A program made the translations under genes and the position numbers. Positions 35,308 through 43,584 of a DNA stretch of 61,940 nucleotides are shown here, piece after piece; the first letter of the stretch is position 1; the number at the start of each line of letters is the position of its first letter. The notes beneath the pieces are model-generated. The model had not been told where the DNA came from. It was given only the letters and a program-made list of their open reading frames with translations, and searched no databases. Source of the DNA: Deltaproteobacteria bacterium (GTDB lineage: Bacteria; Myxococcota; SpSt-1050); NCBI GenBank assembly GCA_026416535.1, contig JAOAFA010000059.1, positions 1-61,940 of the forward strand, read 5' to 3'.

Positions 35308-36095
35308 CTTCCAGACTTAACAACTTCAATAAATGTCCCAGATCTAATCTTGGACAACTCCTTTGTTAGATCCCCTTGAATAACCATTTCGAGGGTGATC
35401 CTTTTTCTTTCTGCTTGCTGTGATAGATCATCTGGATTCCTCAAAGTAAGGTACAGCGTGCCCATCTCTTGTGCAAGTAATATAATCTCTGCCTCCTCTG
35501 GAAGGACGAGGAAGGTCACATTCCCATAATTCTTTTCATTTTCAGGTATTAAATTGATATTTGAGGCAGGCGTAATACGGCCCGTCGCGAGCACCAATAT
35601 ATTTTGCAAGAGGGTAGTAACAATTGTGTTATTACTCGATGGGTCCCTAAATGCACCAAGTATATCGACGTGATCATTTGGTCTTATCATATTACCAACA
35701 GCTGATTCCTGATTAACCCTCACAGTAATTGCCCTGCCCCTCTTTTGAACAATGTTTGATAGCTTTTCAAAGCCATGTGTCTCTTGAAAATGAAACCACA
35801 TTAGTGGATCTCCCTCTTTAAGGTTTACCACTACTGTCTGACCTAAAATTCTATCCAAATCTTTTTCCCTAATTGTACTCTTAGTCACAAACAGCTCTGG
35901 CACAGATCTCTTTGCAAGCATATCAATCTCAATAGCAGTTCCCTCTGTAATATCTTGTGCTGCTACAATAATCTCTCTCAGATTCCAACCCCTTTTTATT
36001 TCTCTCTCCTTCGCCTTAAGGGCAAACATTGACATGAGCCCGGCAAATAATCCCAGTATAATTCCGATAACCAGAGGGATCTTTCCTTTCAGCAT
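35304..36095 (-). CDS. cpaB: Flp pilus assembly protein CpaB/RcpC (SAF domain)
   Basis: 263 residues: N-terminal transmembrane anchor (IPLVIGIILGLFAGLMSMFA), SAF domain (VVAAQDITEGTAIEIDMLAK is matched by 'IIVAAQDITEGTAIEIDMLA'), then the RcpC part 'GRAITVRVNQESAVGNMIRP' and NDHVDILGAF, and 'VTFLVLPEEAEIILLAQEMG'. It is the periplasmic component thought to work with the secretin RcpA/CpaC. Start supported by SD AGGAGG. First gene of the Tad operon, but no pilin, secretin, TadZ or TadA ATPase gene lies here. Confidence 0.92.
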   Translation of the reverse strand: MLKGKIPLVIGIILGLFAGLMSMFALKAKEREIKRGWNLREIIVAAQDITEGTAIEIDMLAKRSVPELFVTKSTIREKDLDRILGQTVVVNLKEGDPLMWFHFQETHGFEKLSNIVQKRGRAITVRVNQESAVGNMIRPNDHVDILGAFRDPSSNNTIVTTLLQNILVLATGRITPASNINLIPENEKNYGNVTFLVLPEEAEIILLAQEMGTLYLTLRNPDDLSQQAERKRITLEMVIQGDLTKELSKIRSGTFIEVVKSGR

Positions 36096-36609
36096 CTTAT
36101 CCTCCTATTGAGGCTCAAGTAGGCATAATATATGACCTAAACCATAGAAGTTTATATTACCAAATATATTCTAAAATTCAAATAAAAATAACACAATTAT
36201 ACTAAAAAAATGGTATTGAACTAGCATTTCCTTAGGACTTTCTTAAAGGGCACTATAAAATCAGGTAGAATCGATACATTCCTCAACCCTATAAAGTTTA
36301 TTTAGGGCCTTTTCATAATTGATACCATAAATTTAATAGGACTGGGGAACTCCCTACAAGTTTAAATATTTTATACACTCTGTTCTAGGAAAATCATGTC
36401 TTAGATTTCTATAAGTCTCATCACACACTAAGACATTCCTAGAATATGAAATCTCTGAATCATAGAGGCAGGATTAACAGTTGAACATGATTATTGAAAA
36501 TTTCTTCCTTTGAAGCCTACCAAAATCGCCGACAACAATGTAACCCGTTGTTATCTCAATACCCATCTCAGTATTTGAAGTAAAAGGATTAATATAACCA
36601 AGTAATATC
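36096..36609. other. Intergenic region with weak protein-relic signals
   Basis: 514 bases between cpaB and the GH57 gene. On the minus strand near 36481-36604 one frame reads as protein ('GYINPFTSNTEMGIEITTGY' then IVVGDFGRLQR) for about 40 codons; near 36218-36287 another reads GLRNVSILPDFIVPFKKVL, reminiscent of a 'LPDFlipYkr' segment of some transposases. Neither has a usable start, and no family can be assigned. Probably degraded genes or mobile DNA. Confidence 0.35.
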
Positions 36610-38733
36610 TTACTTTAACTCTTCTTCTAAAATTTTTATTGAAAATGAAAATTCCGAGCCAATCTTAATGAGTAAATCAAACACCAGAATAAATGCTGAT
36701 CCCTGATAAGTTCTCTCGAAACCATCTTCCGATTGGGAGACTGTCTCTATGGGGAAATGCCATAAATTAAATATTTTATCCGAACTTATTACGAAGTTTC
36801 TCTTTAGATATCCATCTGATAAAGAAAAGCCTGAGATTCCTATTGCTGTGATGATCTCTTTAAACTTCTCTACTCTCATATTCTCAGCAGGAATTACCAA
36901 AGATCTATCTGGTGCGTCAGATGCCAGAAGTGACATATTGAGCTCTATTGCTAAATAACAATCTATATCTCTGTCGGAACAATTTTTGATCTTATAAGAG
37001 ACTCCAAGCTCGGGCCTTGAGGCAGTTAGCTTAAATCTCTTCACCATATTTACTGGTAACTCAGTACCCTCAATTCTTACAAATCCATCTGCCTCGCACT
37101 CTACGTTTGCCGACCCTTTTCTATCTTTTCTCTTATATTTAAACTGACTATTTATAAATGTGCCGAGCTCTACATAAGCTTCATTCCTTATTGAGTTTAC
37201 ATCACAATTTTTACTTAAGAAGTGATCCATGAATGAGTACCTTGGATATCTATCGTAGATGAGGTAATTCTCAAGTCCGATCTCCTTGCTTCTAACAATA
37301 TCATGGATTGATTTTACCTCTTCAGTCTTAGGATCACTCCCCTTGATAAAGAGTTTATGATGATACCCCTCCTTTCTCCTCCCTAGTACATTAGTCAAAC
37401 AAAAACTAACATCTTTAAAATCAATCTCTTCTATGGCTGCTCCAAACGATGGCTTTATAATACAGTAGATATCATTCGAATCTAGAGTGATTTCATTATT
37501 TAGATCATCATCAGTGTCAACTATTTCTGAGACAGCCCACTGCCCACCTCTATATTCATCTATTATCCTATGTGCTCGTATTGCATTTTCATATAGGGCA
37601 TTTCTCAAATAATTGAGATACAGCCCTCCAAATAATCCATGCCAATAAGAACAATTACACTGCGCCATATATATATGTCTTTTTGCCTCCTCCTTGACCT
37701 TTTGACTCTTAATTTTATCAATCCTTTCGGAGAGCTTTAAAACCCTTCGATATATCCTATTAGATTCAGGATATTTTGACAGAAAATTAAGCCATATGCC
37801 TCCTCTAACAAATGGCTCGTACTTTTTAAATAAGTTGTTAGTTTTTAAGTACGTTATGAATTCTTCATAAACGGGAATTGATTCTGCCGGTAGCGACCAC
37901 TCCATCATCTCTTGGTATGATGCCGTGGGGAGATAAATTCTCTCTGTTGGGGCATACTGTGAGATAAATTCGTAAGGTAGTAGCATATTTATCCATGATT
38001 CGTTGTTCGAAATTGTTTCGAAAAAGCGATAAAGCCATCCTTTTTCATATACCCACTCGAAGGTCTTGGGCCAGACTCCAAATTTTTCCCCATCATCACC
38101 ATAACATATCCCAGAAAAGCCCCTATTATGGGCATCTCTCAACACCTTCAATGTCTCCTCTGGTTCAGCGAAGGGTATGGCATATCTAAGTCTCTGAGAA
38201 ATCGGATACACTAAAAGTATCTTACCGGCCTTGTCAGTTATATAATATCCCCCTAATTCGTCTATCTTCTTGCCAGCATAAGTGAAATGTGCATCATCTA
38301 CCAGAGTATATTCAATTCCTGTCCCATCCAACAATAAGGGGAGTGAAGGTTCCCAAACACGCTCTGTCAACCACATACCTTTTGGTGTCTGTCCAAATTT
38401 TTGATATATAAATTCATTCATCATCTTTATTTGGCCTTTTATATCCTTATCAGAAAGTATTGTAAGCATAGGTTCATAAAATCCGCCTGATAGAATCTCA
38501 ATACGTTGCTCAGCACAGAGACTTTGAAGCCTTTCAATGAATTCAGGCCTGAATTTTAGTATCCATTCATATATTGGTCCTGATATGTGAAGTCCAATCC
38601 TGATCTTCGGAAATTTTTCGAGAACATCTATAAAGGGTTTATAGCTTCTCTCATAAGCAGATTCAAAGACGTGGTGAAAATTCCCTACAGGCTGATGATT
38701 GTGGACTACAAATATGAGATTCATCTTGTCCAT
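36610..38733 (-). CDS. GH57 4-alpha-glucanotransferase / alpha-amylase family enzyme
   Basis: 707 residues with the full GH57 plus DUF1925/DUF1926 layout. Catalytic residues are present: nucleophile E124 in WLTERVWEP and the acid/base Asp in YGDDGEKFGVWP (D214), the same spacing as in the Thermococcus litoralis glucanotransferase. The N-terminal FVVHNHQPVGNFHHVFESAY and 'SGGFYEPMLTILSDKDIKGQ' are further family motifs. There is no signal peptide, so it is cytoplasmic, rearranging or degrading alpha-1,4-glucan, consistent with glgA in the same window. GGAGG precedes the ATG. It follows the nucleoside-phosphorylase gene by 28 bases, so it may be co-transcribed with the deo genes. Confidence 0.93.
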   Translation of the reverse strand: MDKMNLIFVVHNHQPVGNFHHVFESAYERSYKPFIDVLEKFPKIRIGLHISGPIYEWILKFRPEFIERLQSLCAEQRIEILSGGFYEPMLTILSDKDIKGQIKMMNEFIYQKFGQTPKGMWLTERVWEPSLPLLLDGTGIEYTLVDDAHFTYAGKKIDELGGYYITDKAGKILLVYPISQRLRYAIPFAEPEETLKVLRDAHNRGFSGICYGDDGEKFGVWPKTFEWVYEKGWLYRFFETISNNESWINMLLPYEFISQYAPTERIYLPTASYQEMMEWSLPAESIPVYEEFITYLKTNNLFKKYEPFVRGGIWLNFLSKYPESNRIYRRVLKLSERIDKIKSQKVKEEAKRHIYMAQCNCSYWHGLFGGLYLNYLRNALYENAIRAHRIIDEYRGGQWAVSEIVDTDDDLNNEITLDSNDIYCIIKPSFGAAIEEIDFKDVSFCLTNVLGRRKEGYHHKLFIKGSDPKTEEVKSIHDIVRSKEIGLENYLIYDRYPRYSFMDHFLSKNCDVNSIRNEAYVELGTFINSQFKYKRKDRKGSANVECEADGFVRIEGTELPVNMVKRFKLTASRPELGVSYKIKNCSDRDIDCYLAIELNMSLLASDAPDRSLVIPAENMRVEKFKEIITAIGISGFSLSDGYLKRNFVISSDKIFNLWHFPIETVSQSEDGFERTYQGSAFILVFDLLIKIGSEFSFSIKILEEELK

Positions 38734-38761
38734 AAAATCTCCTCCAAAACAAATGTAGCTT

Positions 38762-40081
38762 TTATCTTATTATCTCTTTTATAAGTTTTGGTGGTTTTAT
38801 AGGCTTCTTATCAATCTTGAATGCCCTATCAAGTCTAAATTGAACGGCCTCGAGAACCTCTTTAATCCTATCCATATCATTATAGTGAATAACAAGCAGT
38901 GGATCACCTTTGTTGACTCTATCCCCGACTTTCTTCAATAGGACAAAACCGACTGCATGGTCTATCTTAGAATCTACTTTATCTCTGCCAGCACCCAATG
39001 ACATTGCGGCAAGACCGATCTCTTCGGCGTTAATCTCCTGGATAATCCCCTTTTGTTTTGCAATAAATATTTTCGTATGTTTTGCCTGAGGTAGTCGCGT
39101 ATAATCATCTACTACGCATGGATCTCCACCTTGAGCTTCTATCATCTCCTTGAATTTCATTAGTGCCTCACCGGATACAATAGCATTTGCGACTTTGGAT
39201 CTCGCCTCTTGCATATTATCTACTATTTTTCCTAAAACCAGCATGTGGGCAGCGAGCTCACAGGAGAGCATAGATAGATCATTTACGACTTTTCCTTTCA
39301 ATATATCAAAACACTCGATAAGTTCGAGGGCGTTCCCCACATTCTGTCCAAGGGGTTGGTTCATATCTGTTATTAGAGCTACAACCTTTTTATTCATCTT
39401 CTTGCCTAAATTGACAATGGTCTGTGCAAGGTTTCTGGCATCTTTCATAGTTTTCATAAACGCCCCCAACCCCACTTTTACGTCCAATACCAAACCATCT
39501 ATTCCCTCCGAAATTTTCTTGCTCATAATTGAGGAACAAATGAGTTGGATAGACTCCACGGTCCCGGTTACATCTCTCAATGCATAGAGTTTCTTATCTG
39601 CTGGCACTAGATTCTTTGTCTGACCAATGAGGCAAATCCTATGTTTCTGAAGTATGGAGACAAAATCTTTATTTGAGATATCTGTCTTTATCCCTGGAAT
39701 TGATTCAAGTTTGTCGAGTGTTCCTCCTGTATGACCAAGACCTCTCCCAGATACCATGGGGACAACTACACCACAAGCGGCGGCAATTGGTGCAAGAATA
39801 AAAGACGTCTTATCACCTACCCCCCCTGTCGAGTGTTTATCTATCTTTGGTCCTTTTATTGATGAAAGATCTATTACCTCTCCTGTCTTAATCATTGCAT
39901 TGGTCCACTCAAACAATTCCCTCTCATTTAGGCTATTAAAGTATATGGCCATTAAAAGGGCTGCAACCTGATAATCAGGTATCTCTCCTTTAGTGTACCC
40001 ATTTATTATCCATCTAATCTCATCTGCTGTCAGCTCTTTTTTATCTCTTTTCTTTTTAATAAGCTCATACATCCTATACAT
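38762..40081 (-). CDS. pdp: Pyrimidine-nucleoside / thymidine phosphorylase
   Basis: Cleaves pyrimidine nucleosides with phosphate to base and (deoxy)ribose-1-phosphate. 439 residues; the signature KHSTGGVGDKTSF is at about residues 81-93, with SGRGLGHTGGTLDKLESIPG as the second motif, and the C-terminal PYNP domain has 'SKIDHAVGFVLLKKVGDRVN'. The start MYRMYELIKKKRD matches the family. It follows deoB by 12 bases. Thymidine-only deoA is the alternative name; the two cannot be separated by reading alone. Confidence 0.94.
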   Translation of the reverse strand: MYRMYELIKKKRDKKELTADEIRWIINGYTKGEIPDYQVAALLMAIYFNSLNERELFEWTNAMIKTGEVIDLSSIKGPKIDKHSTGGVGDKTSFILAPIAAACGVVVPMVSGRGLGHTGGTLDKLESIPGIKTDISNKDFVSILQKHRICLIGQTKNLVPADKKLYALRDVTGTVESIQLICSSIMSKKISEGIDGLVLDVKVGLGAFMKTMKDARNLAQTIVNLGKKMNKKVVALITDMNQPLGQNVGNALELIECFDILKGKVVNDLSMLSCELAAHMLVLGKIVDNMQEARSKVANAIVSGEALMKFKEMIEAQGGDPCVVDDYTRLPQAKHTKIFIAKQKGIIQEINAEEIGLAAMSLGAGRDKVDSKIDHAVGFVLLKKVGDRVNKGDPLLVIHYNDMDRIKEVLEAVQFRLDRAFKIDKKPIKPPKLIKEIIR

Positions 40082-40093
40082 CTTATTCTCTCC

Positions 40094-41263
40094 TTACAAA
40101 ATTTCAGGCAAAAATGAGCTGCCCTGTAAATCGTTCTTTACTCCAAACCAATCGAGTATCGTTTTACCAACATCAGCAAAGGTCTCCCTAATACCCAGGT
40201 AAATGCCTCTCTTTATAGAGGGTGAATACACAATAAGGGGGACCCTCTCTCTAGTATGATCAGTATGCTTAATATATGTTGGATCACAACCATGATCTGC
40301 AGTAATGATTAAAATTGACTCATCATCTATTCTTTCTAAAATCTGGGGCAAATTTTGATCAAAGTACTCCAGGGCAAGGGCGTACCCATCTACATCTCTG
40401 CGATGTCCATAAACCATATCATAATCGACTAAATTCACAAATATTAATCCCCTTTCAATAGATATCTCCTCTATGGTTCTAGCTATCCCATCGGCATTCC
40501 CATCAGTATGTATAGATTTTGTAATACCTCTTCCAGCAAAGATATCATAAATTTTCCCAATACCAACTACATTTATACCAGCCTCAGACAAAAAATCAAG
40601 TAATGTCTTTTGAGGTGGTGACATCGAAAAATCTTTTCTATTATAAGTTCTCCTAAATGCACCAGGACTACCTACAAACGGCCTTGCAATAACTCTACCT
40701 ACCCTGAGCCTATTGCATATATCTCGTGCTATTTCACAACCCCTGTAAAGTTCCTCTAAAGGTATTACCTCTTCGTGAGCCGCTATTTGAAATACCGAGT
40801 CCGCTGAAGTATATACTATCCACTTCCCAGTTTTTATATGTTCTTCTCCTAATTCGGCTATTATCTCAGTTCCGCTTGCTGCCTTATTACCCAAGACCCC
40901 CCTACCTGTCCTTTTGCTGAACTCATCAATAACGTCTTTATCAAAACCATTGGGGAAAATGGCAAATGGCTCATTCATAATTACACCACACATTTCCCAA
41001 TGCCCAGTAGTGGTATCTTTCCCCTTACTCTTTTCACTAAGTACTCCAAAGGAACCACGTGGGTTTTCGATTCTTGGAATTCCATTTATGTACTCAGGGA
41101 GTAGATATCCAAATCCCAATGAGGCCAGATTTTCTAGACTTATATACCCCCTCTTCTTCCCAATGTTAATTACTGTATTAGCTCCTTCGTCGTTATATTC
41201 GAATGCATCAGGCATCGAACCTATACCAACGCTGTCAAGAACTATGAGAACAACCTGTTTCAT
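40094..41263 (-). CDS. deoB: Phosphopentomutase
   Basis: 389 residues of the alkaline-phosphatase superfamily. Metal sites: VVLIVLDSVGIGSMPDA at the start, GKDTTTGHWEMCG (the acceptor Thr region), then 'FVNLVDYDMVYGHRRDVDGY' and ITADHGCDPTYIKHTDHTRE. It interconverts (deoxy)ribose-1-phosphate and -5-phosphate, linking the phosphorylase to DeoC. Overlaps deoC by 4 bases. Confidence 0.96.
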   Translation of the reverse strand: MKQVVLIVLDSVGIGSMPDAFEYNDEGANTVINIGKKRGYISLENLASLGFGYLLPEYINGIPRIENPRGSFGVLSEKSKGKDTTTGHWEMCGVIMNEPFAIFPNGFDKDVIDEFSKRTGRGVLGNKAASGTEIIAELGEEHIKTGKWIVYTSADSVFQIAAHEEVIPLEELYRGCEIARDICNRLRVGRVIARPFVGSPGAFRRTYNRKDFSMSPPQKTLLDFLSEAGINVVGIGKIYDIFAGRGITKSIHTDGNADGIARTIEEISIERGLIFVNLVDYDMVYGHRRDVDGYALALEYFDQNLPQILERIDDESILIITADHGCDPTYIKHTDHTRERVPLIVYSPSIKRGIYLGIRETFADVGKTILDWFGVKNDLQGSSFLPEIL

Positions 41264-42057
41264 ACTAAATTCTTAAGCTCCTCTACAATCTTTACGGATT
41301 GACTAGATCCAATTCTATCAGCACCTGCCTCAACCATCTTCTTGAGATCGGACAAAGTTTTTATGCCTCCAGAGGCCTTAATTTTACATTTCTCTCCCAC
41401 AACCTTTCTTATTAATTTTATATCATCTTCTTTGGCACCACCCGTAGAGAATCCTGTAGATGTCTTTACGAATGCCGCCCCTGCCTCTACGCACAAGAGT
41501 GAGGCTGTCTCCTTTTCTTCATCTGTTAGAAGACAAGTCTCGATAATGACTTTAACAGGGATAGGTTTTACGGCCTCAACTACGGCAAAAATATCTTTTA
41601 ACACATATTCAAAATCATTTGATTTTAATCTACCTACATTAATGACAGTATCGATCTCCATTGCACCTTTTCTGACAGCGGCAACCGCCTCATAAGATTT
41701 AGATACATAATCCATAGCTCCGAGTGGGAATCCTACCACAGATATGGGTAAAACCTCTGAATTTTGCAAAACATCTGATGCTAGTTCTATATATGAAGAA
41801 TTCACACAGACTGTGGCAAATCTGTATTTTATTGCCTCTCTAGCCACCCTTTTTACATCCTCAACTGTAGCCTCGGGTTTAAGAATCGTATGATCGATAA
41901 TGGCAGCTATATCCTTCTCATTCTCTGCCTCTCTTACCGGTCTTATCTTAAGCCTCTTAATAAAGCTATTATCTACATTCTCCTTTAATTTGGATCTAAC
42001 ATCTTCAAATACTCTCTCTTTTTGTGAAATAAGGTCTCCGATTCTGTTATTGTTCAT
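41260..42057 (-). CDS. deoC: Deoxyribose-phosphate aldolase
   Basis: Cleaves 2-deoxyribose-5-phosphate to acetaldehyde and glyceraldehyde-3-phosphate. ATG 42057 is chosen because AAGGAGGA lies at the right distance; the frame is open to 42105 but without an SD. 265 residues. Schiff-base Lys in FVKTSTGFSTGGA, second Lys in IKASGGIKT, and the N-terminal DHTILKPEAT. The first 50 residues form an extra helical extension before the TIM barrel. First gene of deoC-deoB-pdp. Confidence 0.95.
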   Translation of the reverse strand: MNNNRIGDLISQKERVFEDVRSKLKENVDNSFIKRLKIRPVREAENEKDIAAIIDHTILKPEATVEDVKRVAREAIKYRFATVCVNSSYIELASDVLQNSEVLPISVVGFPLGAMDYVSKSYEAVAAVRKGAMEIDTVINVGRLKSNDFEYVLKDIFAVVEAVKPIPVKVIIETCLLTDEEKETASLLCVEAGAAFVKTSTGFSTGGAKEDDIKLIRKVVGEKCKIKASGGIKTLSDLKKMVEAGADRIGSSQSVKIVEELKNLV

Positions 42058-42826
42058 TAAATAGTTCCTCCTTATAAAGGGGTTTCTCTCTACCACACAT
42101 TGCATTAATTGTCAAAAGAACACAATCGCTTTTTAAATCTAAGCTAAGGTCTCTCCATCACAAAATGCCGCAAAATTTCTAACCCTTTTTATGAACAGAC
42201 TAGATTCTCACCAAGCGCATAATCTCTACACCTTTTTAAGTATAAAACTGCAAATCCCCTCACAACTTAATATCCACATATAAATATCTCAGATATAATA
42301 TTCTCCCTACCAATCTTTTTCTTATCTTTGATTCCCAAATAACTCTCGCGCACTTATACTTCTCTATCTTTTTCTTTCAAGTTCTTTAAACCTGCTCTCT
42401 CTCTCTTATGCACTTATATATATATTTATTTTGTGTCACAATCCGAATTTCATTTTGAGCTACTAAAAACCTTCAAAAATAGTACTTACTATGACCGAAC
42501 TATCTATGACAGTCCAATTTACTTTTACAAGAAAGTAAAAAGGTATCCCGTTCGTTGGTAGTACTAATTATGCCATTTGTTTTCCATGTTAAAGAGCTAA
42601 AATTTAGGTTGTTGCCTTTTAAAATCCAGCCATTTAATAGAGGAACTCGGATAATTATCTGGTCATTAAAAAAACAGATTTGCTTGTTAATTGATGAGAT
42701 TTCAGAAATTTTTAGTTACTCTAAGTTGCTAAGTGTACCATAATTATAGATGATATTGAACTTTGTGAAAGATTTGGTAACAGGCACTTAAAAAATAGAG
42801 TTATAAGCTGGAAGAAAAGAAGTGTA
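42058..42826. other. Intergenic region between the deo operon and the Glt-like cluster
   Basis: 769 bases, strongly AT-rich. Besides the deo promoter it has a perfect 8-bp stem, TTTACTTT (42518-42525) and AAAGTAAA (42532-42539), with a 6-base loop and no T-run in either direction. A 62-codon frame at 42555-42743 has no SD and an unconvincing composition. Transcripts of the Glt-like operon end into this region. Confidence 0.5.
42087..42115 (-). promoter_or_regulatory. Candidate promoter of the deo operon
   Basis: Minus strand: TTGACA (42110-42115, perfect -35), 17-base spacer, TAGAGA (42087-42092, only 3 of 6 at -10). Followed by the SD AAGGAGGA and deoC ATG. Confidence 0.4.
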
Positions 42827-43570
42827 CTAAAATGTATATTTTATGGATGGCTGTAGTGCCAGATATAGTGTTCCAATCCCTAGAAGATAATAGGCCCTTG
42901 CCTCTACGGAAATAGAAAAATGTCTCAATGTCGTATAATATTCAACTCCAAGACCTCCATCAAATGCAGGTGAAGAGCTATCCATTTTGAGTTCTGTTCC
43001 ATCACTTTTATAATTTTTATCCGGTGATAAGAATGCAAATCCGCCGCCCCCCCTTACAAATGCAAATAACCTATCTGTAGAAAGATATGCGAATTTTGCT
43101 GATAATCCTAACAGGATTACAGAGACATCACTTGACAAGTACTTTGGATATGACTCAGCGCACTTATCAACGTCAATCTTATCACCAAACTCCTTCTTAC
43201 ATTTATTTGCATCAAAATAAACTATATTTCCATTTTTGTTATACCCATAGCCATAAGAATAACCGGTATCATTACTAGCTGATATAAAGAACGAATAGAA
43301 ACCAGCTTCCATGGAGAGAATATCCATGATATCATACCCAATAGTTATTGAGTTAGAAAAACCGGATGAGAGTCCTGACACATCCGACATGAGTGTCAAT
43401 CCATACGCAATATCAGTGTTAACAAATAATCCTTTATGGACCTCTTTGAGTCTCTTTGTACTTTGACTTGATATTGATGCTCCCTCTGATTGCGAGCCCT
43501 CTCCCTCTGCATATAGCCAAAAAGGAATACATGTAATCATTAGATTAACTACGACTATTTTCCTTAACAT
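42827..43570 (-). CDS. Outer-membrane beta-barrel protein of the Glt-like cluster
   Basis: ATG 43570 is preferred over the longer frame (43660) because GGAG lies before it and it opens a signal peptide (MLRKIVVVNLMITCIPFWLY, cut after AEG); 247 residues. The mature part alternates polar and hydrophobic residues in strands with aromatic girdle positions: FVNTDIAYGLTLMSDVSGL, 'NSITIGYDIMDILSMEAGFY', a Tyr/Gly loop (SYGYGYNKNG), 'FAFVRGGGGFAFLSP', ending in LALQPSIKYTF, a barrel-type C-terminal Phe. Probably a GltA/GltB/GltH-like porin-fold protein (inference from position). Two loop Cys (near NKCKKEF and DKCAES) may form a disulfide. It follows the GltG-like gene by 14 bases. Confidence 0.75.
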   Translation of the reverse strand: MLRKIVVVNLMITCIPFWLYAEGEGSQSEGASISSQSTKRLKEVHKGLFVNTDIAYGLTLMSDVSGLSSGFSNSITIGYDIMDILSMEAGFYSFFISASNDTGYSYGYGYNKNGNIVYFDANKCKKEFGDKIDVDKCAESYPKYLSSDVSVILLGLSAKFAYLSTDRLFAFVRGGGGFAFLSPDKNYKSDGTELKMDSSSPAFDGGLGVEYYTTLRHFSISVEARAYYLLGIGTLYLALQPSIKYTF

Positions 43571-43584
43571 ATAAACTCCATTTT

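Noticed and set aside
42518-42539. 8-bp hairpin as terminator
   Set aside because: No T-run on either side, so an intrinsic terminator is not supported.
42555-42743. 62-codon plus-strand frame in the gap before the Glt-like cluster
   Set aside because: No SD, no family, and composition not clearly protein-like.
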